The notes beneath the pieces are model-generated. The model did no database searches, had not been told where the DNA came from, and worked only from the letters and a program-made list of their open reading frames with translations. Shown here piece by piece: positions 8,592-16,703 of a stretch of DNA of 64,000 bases (within the stretch, counting starts at the first letter, position 1; each line of letters begins with the position of its first letter). The position numbers and the translations under genes are program-made. The DNA is from CAZAMB01 sp964501365 (GTDB lineage: Bacteria; Planctomycetota; Phycisphaerae; UBA1845): positions 186,001 to 250,000 of the forward strand of contig CAZCST010000014.1 of assembly GCA_964501365.1 (NCBI GenBank), in the 5' to 3' direction.

Positions 8592-10897
8592 TGCGTCTCG
8601 ATTCAATCACACTGAAACACTTCAAAGGGCAGGACATCAACCACAAGTTGGGCCCGCTCACCCTGCTGTATGGCCCCAATGGATCGGGCAAATCCGCCAT
8701 CCTTGAGGGGATCCAATTCGGCTGCGAGGGCCGCTGTTCGCTCGGCGACTCGGCACAAGCGGCGCTGCCGCTGGTCGGAGTCAACGGCGGCGGCGTCCGC
8801 ATCGTCACCGACCAGGCGTTCGGCTGGTCACGAGAACTCATCATCGATCACGCCGAGGGCAAGGTGTCCCAGGAAATTGCCATCGACGGCCGCGGCGTGG
8901 GCAAGCTGAAGGAAACCGAGGGCGCCATCAAGGAACGCATCGGCAAAGACGGCGAAGTCTTCACCCCCATGTTTGATCTCGACCGCTTCCTCGATCTGTC
9001 CGACGACAAGCGTAGGGACTTCGTGCTCCAGCTTTGTGCTCGCGCACAAAGGGCCGGCGGCGGTACGGTTCCCCCACCCGCCGCCGTAGGTCTCTTGCCC
9101 CGCATCCAATTCGCTTACCTGATGGAAACGCTGGGCGAGGGCACGGTCAGCACCAACAGGGATCGCCCCGATGCCATTGGCTTCCTGATCGGCAAGCTAT
9201 CCGAGGGGGAGCGCGAGGCTGTCGCCGAAATGACGGCCGCGATGTTCGTGCCGGCCCGCAATCCCGACATGGCCGACGCACTCAATGGCTGCCTCACTGT
9301 TGCGAAGGATGGGATCTCCGCCGCCCGGCGTGGCAAAGATGAAGCCAACGCTGCGGTGCGGGCAATATCGGATCGGTTAGCGGCTGTAATCGTTTCGGCG
9401 GAAACCGCCGCGGCCCTGCGCGATCGACTCGTCATGGTGCAGGCCCAGCGCAACGAGATCAACAAGCAGATCGCCCGGCAGGAAGCAGTGCAGTCGGCCC
9501 GCAACAATCTCGCACAACGCATCGTCACGATGAAAGCGGAGGCGGAGCGGCTGGGGGCAACCAACCCAGCAGCCGCCAGTATGCACGACCCCGACGCCCT
9601 CGAAGCCGAGGCCAATGAACTCGCCAAGATGGAAGTCCCAGGCCCGAATCTTTCCGCACTGGAGGAAGCCGAGAACGATGCCCGCATCGAGCTGGGGCAG
9701 GCGGCGACGACGTGGTCGGACTTGATGACGCAGGTAGGCAGGTTGAAACACGAAGCGGAGCAGGCCCAACGGGCGATGATCGCGGCAAACGCAGACCCGT
9801 GGGCGCAACTCGCGCAAATGATCCTTGAACTGAACGGCACTCCCGGCTTCAAAGTTGAGTCCGAAGAGGCTGGGATGCTATGGCTTGCAATTGCCAAATT
9901 TGTTTCCGACCATCGCGTCACGATCGATCGCGAAGCCATCGCCGCAAACCTTGAGACCGTTACCAAACAGTTCAACCTTGCGAACAACGAGTACGAGGCA
10001 GCCAACGCCATCCACGACGCCGCAAAGACCGCCCTCTACAACGCAACCACTGCACTGCGAGAGGCACGATCCAAGGCGAACGAAGACGCCAAGGCCGCAT
10101 CCGATTGCTTCATTCGAGCGACGCAGCTACGAGAGCAGGCCCGATCCATCCGCAACGCCATCGACCGTGCCGAGTTGGAGCGCGGCAACCTGGTGCAGCG
10201 TGTCGCTTCGATCAAGACGGACCTGATCGGAGCTGAGGCTGACCTGAATAAGTTTGACGCCGAGCTGGGTGGATTCGTTCCCATCGACACGCTGCGGCAA
10301 CAGGACGTTGCCCTTGGCGCCACCGCTTGGGCCCTAGAAGTGGAGATCAAAGCCAAAGACGGGAACGACCGGCTCAAGCACGAATACGAGCAGTGCGTCG
10401 CCGAGGCCGAGAAGCAAACCATCAAGTGGGAAGTATGCAAGAAGCTGGCCGAGGCCGTGAAGAAACTCCGCGAAGAGATCATGGTCGAGCTGGTGTCCCC
10501 GCTGTTGGTCGCGATGGATGAGTTCTTCCTCGCGTCCCGCACGACAATGAAAGCCTACTGCGGGCTGATCGACGGCAAGGGTAGCCGCGTCTTCGACCTT
10601 GGCGTGCAGCGAAACGACCGGCAGATCGTTTATGCGGCGCTGTCTGGAGGGGAACGCTGCCTTGTCGGGGCGGCGCTGGCGTATGCCCTGGTGCAGCTCG
10701 CTGATCCGCCGCTCAAGCTGCTGCTGATCGAGGCCGCCGAGGCCGACGACTTTGTCATGCACTCGATTATCTGTGCGTGTGAAACGCTGTCGCCGAAGCT
10801 GAGCAACGTCATCCTTGCGACGTGGGTGGAAGTCTTCGACGCCCATCAGTGGACGAAGATCGCATTGAACAACGCAGCGCCGGAGCTGGTGGCATGA
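8591..10897 (+). CDS. SbcC/RecF/SMC-like ATPase with coiled coil
   Basis: 768 residues, ATG 8591. Walker A GPNGSGKS lies at residues 28-35 after MRLDSITLKHFKGQ, the standard N-terminus of SbcC/RecF-type ATPases. The middle is long and Ala/Glu/Arg-rich with coiled-coil character. Near residue 685 come the ABC signature LSGGER and a Walker B-like LKLLLIEAAEAD. Such proteins bind DNA ends or ssDNA; no SbcD-type nuclease is adjacent. It is followed, with overlaps, by a small protein, a UvrD-like helicase and a RuvC-like nuclease, implying one DNA recombination/repair or replication operon. Confidence 0.85.
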   Translation: MRLDSITLKHFKGQDINHKLGPLTLLYGPNGSGKSAILEGIQFGCEGRCSLGDSAQAALPLVGVNGGGVRIVTDQAFGWSRELIIDHAEGKVSQEIAIDGRGVGKLKETEGAIKERIGKDGEVFTPMFDLDRFLDLSDDKRRDFVLQLCARAQRAGGGTVPPPAAVGLLPRIQFAYLMETLGEGTVSTNRDRPDAIGFLIGKLSEGEREAVAEMTAAMFVPARNPDMADALNGCLTVAKDGISAARRGKDEANAAVRAISDRLAAVIVSAETAAALRDRLVMVQAQRNEINKQIARQEAVQSARNNLAQRIVTMKAEAERLGATNPAAASMHDPDALEAEANELAKMEVPGPNLSALEEAENDARIELGQAATTWSDLMTQVGRLKHEAEQAQRAMIAANADPWAQLAQMILELNGTPGFKVESEEAGMLWLAIAKFVSDHRVTIDREAIAANLETVTKQFNLANNEYEAANAIHDAAKTALYNATTALREARSKANEDAKAASDCFIRATQLREQARSIRNAIDRAELERGNLVQRVASIKTDLIGAEADLNKFDAELGGFVPIDTLRQQDVALGATAWALEVEIKAKDGNDRLKHEYEQCVAEAEKQTIKWEVCKKLAEAVKKLREEIMVELVSPLLVAMDEFFLASRTTMKAYCGLIDGKGSRVFDLGVQRNDRQIVYAALSGGERCLVGAALAYALVQLADPPLKLLLIEAAEADDFVMHSIICACETLSPKLSNVILATWVEVFDAHQWTKIALNNAAPELVA

Positions 10898-11121
10898 GCG
10901 AAACGGCAGAGATCTTAAATTTGGTGGCGTCCGTGCAGCCGGATCACACGGCAATGCCCAACACCCATCCCGTTCACGAGTCATGCCTTCGCTCGTACGG
11001 GCTTCTGCGACTGGCAAAGGAATTGGTGCGTCTCGAATGGCCGCACGCGGCAATCACCGTGACGATAGCGCTCGCAGACACGATCGCGGAAAGCAAACGC
11101 CATCCGGAGACCAAGCCTTGA
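10894..11121 (+). CDS. Small phage protein, 75 aa
   Basis: Linked to the ATPase gene upstream by an ATGA overlap and to the helicase gene downstream by a TTGA overlap. Sequence starts MSETAEILNLVASVQPDHTA. The C-terminal half looks helical (LRSYGLLRLAKELVRLEW). No domain recognised. The tight coupling suggests a partner of the ATPase or helicase. Confidence 0.6.
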   Translation: MSETAEILNLVASVQPDHTAMPNTHPVHESCLRSYGLLRLAKELVRLEWPHAAITVTIALADTIAESKRHPETKP

Positions 11122-12833
11122 ACCTTACCGCCGAACAGATCGCCGCCGTCCAGTCCACCGCAAAGGATGTGCTTTGCATTGCTGGTGCCGGAAGCGGCAA
11201 GACCAGGGTTTTAACCGCCCGCGTGCAGTGGCTCATCGAGCAGTGCGGCGCGTCACCGTCCGACCTACTGATCTTGACCTTCACTCGCAAGGCCGCCGGC
11301 GAACTCATCGAGCGACTGACCGCGGCGCTGGGCGGCGAGAAGGAACTCAAGGGAATGCTGATCGGTACATTCCACAGCGTGGCGCTGAAGATCCTGCGCT
11401 CCGAGGGCGAGCGATTGGGCTACGATCCCGAGAGCCTCACCATTCTCGACCAGGCCGACGCCGACGTGTTGCTGGAGGAATCCGCGAAGGAACTCGGCTA
11501 CCTCAAGATCAACGAGAAGGGCAAGGGTATCTGGCAGGCCCCGCTGTCGATGGACCGGGTCTCGAAGTTCCGGGAATCGCAGTACACCGGGCAGATCATC
11601 AAGGATGAATGGGCCCGCGAACCGTCGCTCTTCAAAATCTTCCGCTGCTATCAATTCAAGATGCGTGAAATGAATACGCTGGACTTCGGTTCGATCCTTG
11701 ACCAGTGCCGGCTACTCTTGAGGAACTTCCCCGATGTACTTGCGCGCTATCGTGCTCGGATCAAATTTGTTCTCGTCGATGAACTCCAGGACTCTGACGC
11801 GACACAGTACGACCTTCACGACTTCTTTTCCCCACCAGCATTTTTTTTCGGCGTGGGGGACACGAGGCAATCCATCTACGGTTTCCGTGGGGCGCGACCT
11901 GACTTTATGGTGGAGCGGCACCCCGATGCCCGCGTGCATAACCTCACCGGATGCTTTCGCTGCGGATCCACCATCGTTGCCGCGGCCAACTCCCTGATTG
12001 AACGCAACCACGAACCGCTGGCCGAGCCGATGATCGCTGACGAATCAACCGGCACCGGCAAAGTAGCCGCGGTCCACGGGCGCAGCGAAGACATCATCAT
12101 CGAGGCCGGCAAGTGCTTGCAGCATGGGTTTGCACCGTCGGACATCGCCATCCTGGCCCGCAGTCATCGCACGTTGAGGCGGCTGGAGGAAGTCGCCAAC
12201 GAAATGAGCGTCCCGGTCTACCGTGTCGGGGCAAGGTTCGATGTGTGCGAGACGGAGATTTTCAGGCTCAAGCATGCCGCGCTACGCTTCACGATCAATC
12301 GCAAGGACCGCGTCGCCGAATGGAGATTGCGAAACGCCGGGTGTGGCGCAATGCTGGAGGCCGCAATCAGAGATACGACCGCGGAAGAATACACACACAA
12401 GACAATCTACGAATTCGTCGTGAAGCATGGCCCCGCCAAGGACGCCGTCGATCACTTCTGGATTCGCAACTGCGGCCAAATGACCATCCCCGAAGCCCTG
12501 CGCTGGTACGCCATGCTCGGCACGCAGCAGTACGAACGATTGGATAGCGGCGAGGATCGACCCGAGGGTGGCGCCATCACGCTTATGACCGTCCATGCGG
12601 CGAAGGGGTTGGAATTCCCCGTCGTCATCGTGGCGGGGTTCCAGGAGGGCGAATTCCCGGCGTCGCGCGCGTTGAAGGAACGGGGCGGGGACCGCGAGGA
12701 GCGTCGGTTGGGATACGTTGCCATGACCAGGGCGAAGGAACGGCTGATCCTGTGCTATCGGGCGCCGGAAGACCAAGCCGAGGGCCGCACGATCACGCAG
12801 CCGAGTCGGTTTATTGCGGAGGCTGGCCTGTGA
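11118..12833 (+). CDS. UvrD/Rep-type superfamily 1 DNA helicase
   Basis: 571 residues from TTG 11118, which overlaps the preceding TGA and has GGAGA seven bases upstream; an upstream in-frame ATG lies deep inside the preceding gene. Helicase motifs run in order: AGAGSGKT (Walker A), LTFTRKAAGEL (Ia), LVDELQDSD (II; DELQD in place of DEFQD), GVGDTRQSIYGFRGA (III), MTVHAAKGLEF (V) and YVAMTRAKERL (VI). It is about 150 residues shorter than UvrD, and the shortening seems to be in the 1B/2B accessory regions. It is an ATP-driven ssDNA translocase or helicase, probably in phage replication or recombination with its neighbours. Confidence 0.93.
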   Translation: MNLTAEQIAAVQSTAKDVLCIAGAGSGKTRVLTARVQWLIEQCGASPSDLLILTFTRKAAGELIERLTAALGGEKELKGMLIGTFHSVALKILRSEGERLGYDPESLTILDQADADVLLEESAKELGYLKINEKGKGIWQAPLSMDRVSKFRESQYTGQIIKDEWAREPSLFKIFRCYQFKMREMNTLDFGSILDQCRLLLRNFPDVLARYRARIKFVLVDELQDSDATQYDLHDFFSPPAFFFGVGDTRQSIYGFRGARPDFMVERHPDARVHNLTGCFRCGSTIVAAANSLIERNHEPLAEPMIADESTGTGKVAAVHGRSEDIIIEAGKCLQHGFAPSDIAILARSHRTLRRLEEVANEMSVPVYRVGARFDVCETEIFRLKHAALRFTINRKDRVAEWRLRNAGCGAMLEAAIRDTTAEEYTHKTIYEFVVKHGPAKDAVDHFWIRNCGQMTIPEALRWYAMLGTQQYERLDSGEDRPEGGAITLMTVHAAKGLEFPVVIVAGFQEGEFPASRALKERGGDREERRLGYVAMTRAKERLILCYRAPEDQAEGRTITQPSRFIAEAGL

Positions 12834-13357
12834 CCACCTTGGTGATTAGCGGCATCGACCCAGGGGCATCGGGCGCCATCGCGCACATCGTCGCCGGCGT
12901 GCTCGAAGTAATCCCCATGCCGTGGATACCCAATGAGGGCATCGACAGCCTCGCATTGCGCACATTCCTAGCCTGCTCCAGCCACGTTTTCGTCGAGCAG
13001 GTGCAAACACGCCCCGGACAAAGCGTTGTGGCCTTGAAGACCACGCTGACGCAATGGGGGCGGTGCTGTGGCATCGTCGAGGGGATGGGAATACCGCTTA
13101 CCCTGGTACACCCGCAGACATGGCGCAAGGAAATGGACTGCCGCATTGCTTCGGGCGGCCAGCCGAACGATCGCAAGAAGCTACTCAAGGCCCGCTCCGT
13201 CGCCGTGGCTCGAAGGCTGTGGCCGCGAGAGAGATTCCTGCCGACCGAAAAGTGCAAAGTACCCAACGACGGGATGGCGGAAGCCGCCCTGATTTGTGAA
13301 TACGGCCGACGCAAGCTGTCCGGTACGTCCTGGCAGTTCGCAGGGGGTGGGAATTGA
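12830..13357 (+). CDS. RuvC-like Holliday junction resolvase (phage type)
   Basis: 175 residues from GTG 12830, overlapping the helicase stop (GTGA). RNase H-fold landmarks: GIDPGASGAIA (first catalytic Asp), VFVEQV (Glu) and NDGMAEAALICEYG (late Asp, as in phage RuvC proteins with D.AEAALI). It would cut branched DNA before packaging or during recombination. It completes the ATPase-helicase-resolvase set. Confidence 0.85.
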   Translation: MTTLVISGIDPGASGAIAHIVAGVLEVIPMPWIPNEGIDSLALRTFLACSSHVFVEQVQTRPGQSVVALKTTLTQWGRCCGIVEGMGIPLTLVHPQTWRKEMDCRIASGGQPNDRKKLLKARSVAVARRLWPRERFLPTEKCKVPNDGMAEAALICEYGRRKLSGTSWQFAGGGN

Positions 13358-13563
13358 AGGTGGGACTCGTACTGACACGCCATGAGGGTGAGCGCCTTTG
13401 CGTGCTGCTCCCTGACGGCCGCGAGATATGGATTTGCCTCGTGCGCGTGAATCCATTGGCAATGGCCGCCCGCATCGGGATCAACGCCCCGGAGGACGTG
13501 CAGGTGCATCGCGAAGAGTTTTACGAAGAGATCAAGACAGCAAGAGCGGGCAATGCAAACTGA
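13354..13563 (+). CDS. csrA: CsrA/RsmA-like RNA-binding translational regulator
   Basis: 69 residues from TTG 13354 (GGGGG upstream; overlaps the preceding stop). It aligns along its length with CsrA. LVLTR.EGER matches the N-terminal LVLTRKxGE, and ARIGINAPEDVQVHREEFYEEI matches the conserved R.GI.AP..V.VHREE.Y..I, including the RNA-binding Arg and the AP/VHRE block. CsrA dimers bind GGA-containing hairpins in mRNA leaders. A phage copy could redirect host or phage translation. It is a divergent but recognisable member; which RNAs it binds is unknown. Confidence 0.85.
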   Translation: MKVGLVLTRHEGERLCVLLPDGREIWICLVRVNPLAMAARIGINAPEDVQVHREEFYEEIKTARAGNAN

Positions 13564-13891
13564 AATCGTAACGGAAGAGTTGATCGCTTTGGTCATGCCG
13601 CACGGCGGAATCACCAACATGGCCTTGGCGTGGCTCGGCGTCGAATGTCCGCCCATGCGTGGATGGAAGCATCGCATCATCGGCAAGCCGCGCCGTCCGC
13701 TTCCAATAGCGGCCCTAATGACCGCAGAGCAGGTGACGCGAATCTCTGCGGGCAGAAAGCGTTTGATTGAAAAGAGGACACCGGATGGCGGTCTTTTGCC
13801 CGGCTTCGATGTCGGGAGTCCTAATCGCTCCGAAAGAAACGGTAACCAATCCGGCCCCGACCGCACCGGGGTGGCGTCGCAAAGAGCCTGA
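13553..13891 (+). CDS. Hypothetical phage protein, 112 aa
   Basis: Overlaps the end of the CsrA-like gene by 11 bp. N-terminus MQTEIVTEELIALVMPHGGI; a middle segment resembles a DNA- or RNA-binding helix pair (AALMTAEQVTRISAGRKRL). The C-terminal part (after GFDVGSPNRSERN) looks disordered. No family recognised. Confidence 0.5.
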   Translation: MQTEIVTEELIALVMPHGGITNMALAWLGVECPPMRGWKHRIIGKPRRPLPIAALMTAEQVTRISAGRKRLIEKRTPDGGLLPGFDVGSPNRSERNGNQSGPDRTGVASQRA

Positions 13892-14110
13892 GCGAGGCGC
13901 GACGAAAGATTGCGGCTAGTGGTGGGCGGCTCGTCCGAAAGTCAGAGTGGGTTCGGCGTCCACGGCGCGAGATATGGATTTCTCCCTATACCCCTCCACA
14001 TGGGGGGACTATAGGGGGGCGCGCCTAGTGGATTAAACGACCCGAACCGAAGTCAGTGAGATCAAAAGACTCTCAATACTGTGAGTCTTAAGAGTGTGAG
14101 GACTAACGGA
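13892..14110 (+). promoter_or_regulatory. Noncoding control region with two hairpins
   Basis: 219 bp without a gene. It holds a strong hairpin at 13984-14016 (CCCTATA paired with TATAGGG, inner CCCTCC with GGGGGG, ACAT loop) and an inverted repeat at 14066-14089 (AAGACTCTCA with TGTGAGTCTT, one mismatch, ATAC loop). Bases 13965-13980 repeat 16 bp of the csrA gene (13420-13435) exactly, as if part of an old csrA copy remains. The second inverted repeat ends just upstream of the next gene and could be an operator or leader hairpin. Confidence 0.45.
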
Positions 14111-14692
14111 ATGGACCTCTTTAAAGGTGACGGTAGGGAGAAATCTATCTCTTCTAACTCTCGCGCGAAAAAATCCCGTTCGCCCAAGCAGGTTGAGCGG
14201 GACGCTTTGTTCGATGCACTGGGCAAACAATTCTTCCCGGAAGGTGTGGGCCCCGGCGACGGATCGCGGATCGGGCTGGCAATGAAGAATCTCAAAGCCA
14301 AGAACGCTAGGCCGGAAGATGTGGCACTACGGGCGAAACGATTTGATGAGCTGTACCCCAAGGCTGGCGGCTGCACGCTGGAGGGATTGACCAGGCAGTG
14401 GGATCGCTGCTGTCCGCCGAAGCCGCATCAATCGACGCATGGGTATGACGATCCGCTGGAGTGCCAGAGGGATCGGGAGCGGCGGGCGCGAGAGAAGGCT
14501 GAGCTGGGGCAGTGGGCGCAGGACATGGGCAAGGAGCGACTGGAGGGTATCGAGACGCAAATGCTGGCGGCGATACCCAAGTACAAGGATCACTGGCTCA
14601 AGTGGCATTCGAGGGTGCAAAGCGTGCGGCTGTGGACGCTGCGATTGTGGACGATGAACCCCGACCACGAGGACTTTCGTAAGTATCGGTGA
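14111..14692 (+). CDS. Phage protein, possible replication-initiation accessory protein
   Basis: 193 residues from ATG 14111 (MDLFKGDGREKS); a GTG 30 bp upstream is possible but sits inside the inverted repeat. The middle (ALGKQFFPEGVGPGDGSRIG to LTRQWDRCC) resembles the C-terminal region of phage replication proteins, where a helical repeat with KRFDELYP and LTRQWD precedes an Arg-rich tail. A charged helix follows (CQRDRERRAREKAELGQWAQ). The replication role is a tentative reading from pattern and position. Confidence 0.6.
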   Translation: MDLFKGDGREKSISSNSRAKKSRSPKQVERDALFDALGKQFFPEGVGPGDGSRIGLAMKNLKAKNARPEDVALRAKRFDELYPKAGGCTLEGLTRQWDRCCPPKPHQSTHGYDDPLECQRDRERRAREKAELGQWAQDMGKERLEGIETQMLAAIPKYKDHWLKWHSRVQSVRLWTLRLWTMNPDHEDFRKYR

Positions 14693-14712
14693 ACTTTTCA
14701 GGGAGAATTTCT

Positions 14713-14928
14713 ATGGCAACAGGAACGTACAGGCGATGTGATGTGTTCGACACGATCCGGGACGTGGAGACTTTCAAGATCGAAGTCACCACGGCTGATG
14801 GCAAGAAGACCGTCTACTCGAAGACCTGCGACCTATCACCCAAGGCGCTGAAGCGCTTCGAGGCATTTATGAAGCGGGCGACGACACCACCCACGCAGGC
14901 AAAGGAAGAGGCGGAGTCCGAATCGTGA
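14713..14928 (+). CDS. Small protein, possibly Lsr2-like N-terminal fold, 71 aa
   Basis: ATG 14713 with GGGAG upstream. FKIEVTTADGKKTVYSKTCD (two strands) and LSPKALKRFEAFMKRA (helix) recall the beta-beta-helix N-terminal dimerisation domain of Lsr2-type proteins, but no DNA-binding C-domain follows, only an acidic tail. The similarity is weak. Treat as hypothetical. Confidence 0.55.
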   Translation: MATGTYRRCDVFDTIRDVETFKIEVTTADGKKTVYSKTCDLSPKALKRFEAFMKRATTPPTQAKEEAESES

Positions 14929-14940
14929 TTCACCTCCTGT

Positions 14941-16113
14941 ATGCCACTCTCGCCGCGAAGGTTGCCGACCTGTGGAATTTATGTGGCTGATACACCGATC
15001 AATATCCTCTCACTTTGTTCCGGGGTCGGTGGTCTCGATCTCGGAGTTGACATTGCGCTCGCCGGACGCTGTCGCACTGTGGGTTACATCGAGCGGGAAG
15101 CCTTCGCGGCGACGACTCTCCTGGCCCGGATGGAGCAAGCGGCTTTGGAGCCAGCGCCTGTTTGGTGCGGTGACATTGCTGGATTCGACGGCCGCCCGTG
15201 GCGTCGATTCGTGGATATTCTCACTGGCGGCTACCCCTGCCAACCTTTCAGCCTCGCCGGCAAGCGCCGTGGGGTCAGTGATCCGCGACACTTATGGCCC
15301 CATTGCGCTCGCATCGTTGAAGAATCGCAACCCGGCGTCTGTTTCTTCGAGAACGTCAGCGGACACCTTGGGCTCGGCTTTGACGCTGTTCGGAATGACC
15401 TTCGATGGCTGGGCTATCGAGTTACGGCGGGACTGTTTACGGCGGAGGAAGTTGGCGCGCCGCACAAGAGAGAAAGGCTGTTTATCCTCGCAGTGGCCGA
15501 CGCCAACGGCCGTGCAAGGGGAGAATCCGCGGACGCCGGAACAACTCGCAGCGTGCGACCAGAACCATCGTCCGTCGAACCTGAAAGACTCTGCGAGCCA
15601 TTGGAGCACGCCGCGAACGATCACGGGCGGCGGGGAGAGCGGGGAACGCAAAAAGGAACTAGGGAGAACGGATGCGGGCGGCGGGGACTTGCAGGCGCAG
15701 GTGACGAGTTGGCCGACCCCCAACGCGAACCCGGAAGCGCCGAATTGCAGCAAGACGAGGGAGGGCGGGCGGATTGCGAATCGGGAGACGGATCAATGCC
15801 TCGCGCGAGTCGCAACACAGGCATGGCCGACGCCGAAATCGCGGGACACCAAGGGGCAGAGTCAGCGGGGTCAGCACGGATTGAAGGATGCCTTGCCGAA
15901 TATGGCCGAATCTTTCCCCCCGGACCAGGCGACCGCGCCGGATGGGCACGTCTGCTCGCCCAAATGCCGGAGGTTGAACCCGCGATTTGTCGAGATGCTC
16001 ATGGGCTTCCCGCCCGGCTGGACCGACTGCGGGCCCTCGGAAACGCCGTGGTCCCACTTCAAGCGGCGTATGCGTTCTGCTCTCTTTGGGCTGCTATCAA
16101 TGGAGGCGACTAA
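14941..16113 (+). CDS. C5 cytosine DNA methyltransferase
   Basis: 390 residues. Motif I LCSGVGGLDLG (25-35), motif IV GGYPCQPFSLAGKRRG with catalytic Cys100, motif VI ENV (137-139), motif VIII GAPHKRERLF (172-181), and near the end RLRALGNAVVP (motif X). Between VIII and X is a poorly conserved target-recognition region with VADAN, LADPQ and MADAE. ATG 14941 has no good ribosome binding site; GTG 14983 is an alternative start. The enzyme methylates cytosine at C5 in a specific sequence, probably protecting phage DNA from restriction; no cognate nuclease is adjacent. A second frame is open over the whole gene (see the next entry). Confidence 0.92.
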   Translation: MPLSPRRLPTCGIYVADTPINILSLCSGVGGLDLGVDIALAGRCRTVGYIEREAFAATTLLARMEQAALEPAPVWCGDIAGFDGRPWRRFVDILTGGYPCQPFSLAGKRRGVSDPRHLWPHCARIVEESQPGVCFFENVSGHLGLGFDAVRNDLRWLGYRVTAGLFTAEEVGAPHKRERLFILAVADANGRARGESADAGTTRSVRPEPSSVEPERLCEPLEHAANDHGRRGERGTQKGTRENGCGRRGLAGAGDELADPQREPGSAELQQDEGGRADCESGDGSMPRASRNTGMADAEIAGHQGAESAGSARIEGCLAEYGRIFPPGPGDRAGWARLLAQMPEVEPAICRDAHGLPARLDRLRALGNAVVPLQAAYAFCSLWAAINGGD

Positions 16114-16126
16114 ATGCCGGGACTGA
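14972..16126 (+). other. Overlapping +1 frame with methyltransferase-like second half
   Basis: The +1 frame of the methyltransferase gene is open for 384 codons and ends 13 bp after it. Its first half resembles nothing. From about 15494 it carries four W[PS]TP motifs (WPTPTA, WSTPRT, WPTPNA, WPTPKS) and then LNPRFVEMLMGFPPGWTD (from 15974). This W.TP..D...LNP.FVE.LMGFP.GWT pattern is familiar from the C-terminal half of many phage cytosine methyltransferases. So the DNA encodes two methyltransferase-like C-terminal halves in different frames. Frameshift expression, a relict frame or forced overlap are all possible. Confidence 0.5.
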
Positions 16127-16335
16127 TTCGACTTGCTGCGATCGCGCTGGCCGACCTGTGGATATGGTCTTTCTTCTTCGCGTTCGGAATGACGGGGCCG
16201 CTCGATCCCTACTGCCCGGAGATCGGCGTCGGCGTGAACGTGGGAGCGAAGTTCAATTATGACGATGGTGTCAGTCTTGATTTGCGGGACTGGAGCGTTT
16301 TCCAGAACCGCTTAACCCCCAGGGAACTTAACTGA
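16114..16335 (+). CDS. Small membrane protein, 73 aa
   Basis: ATG 16114 directly follows the methyltransferase stop (TAAATG). One hydrophobic N-terminal segment (LAAIALADLWIWSFFFAFGM) is followed by a short polar domain. Probably membrane-anchored. Function unknown. Confidence 0.55.
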   Translation: MPGLIRLAAIALADLWIWSFFFAFGMTGPLDPYCPEIGVGVNVGAKFNYDDGVSLDLRDWSVFQNRLTPRELN

Positions 16336-16347
16336 AAGGATTCACAC

Positions 16348-16659
16348 ATGGGAAGACCAAAGAAGGACGAACAAATTCCGCTGATGGACGTCGATCCGCC
16401 GGCAATGAAGACCATCCTGAAAAACGCCCGCGCGTATCTGTCGCAGCACGAGGCTTGCGGCGAAGAGAACGAGAAGGCGAAAAAGCTGATGGTCAAACTG
16501 AGGGAGTCGATCGAAGAGTCCGGCGCCAAGCCGCTCGAAGGCGGCGTGTACCGCATCAAGTGTGACGACAAGATCTTCGAAGTCATTCCGCAGACGGCGA
16601 AGGTGAAGATCAAGAACGCCAAAAAGGATGAGCCGGCGGCGGACGACGCTGAGGAATAA
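16348..16659 (+). CDS. Hypothetical phage protein, 103 aa
   Basis: ATG 16348 behind GAAAGGA. Charged, mostly helical N-terminal half (MGRPKKDEQIPLMDVDPPAM, then a Lys/Glu-rich helix), a short beta-rich part (GGVYRIKCDDKIFEVIP) and an acidic tail. No family recognised. Confidence 0.6.
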   Translation: MGRPKKDEQIPLMDVDPPAMKTILKNARAYLSQHEACGEENEKAKKLMVKLRESIEESGAKPLEGGVYRIKCDDKIFEVIPQTAKVKIKNAKKDEPAADDAEE

Positions 16660-16689
16660 GACCATCTTGCGCGCTCGCGCAAATTGGTC
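16660..16689 (+). promoter_or_regulatory. Leader hairpin immediately upstream of the next ribosome binding site
   Basis: GACCA pairs with TGGTC, and TTGCGC with GCGCAA around a 4-nt loop. It begins one base after the previous stop and ends just before GGGAG. There is no T-tract, so it is more likely an mRNA-stability or translation-control element than a terminator. Confidence 0.5.
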
Positions 16690-16703
16690 GGGAGCATGAG
16701 ACT

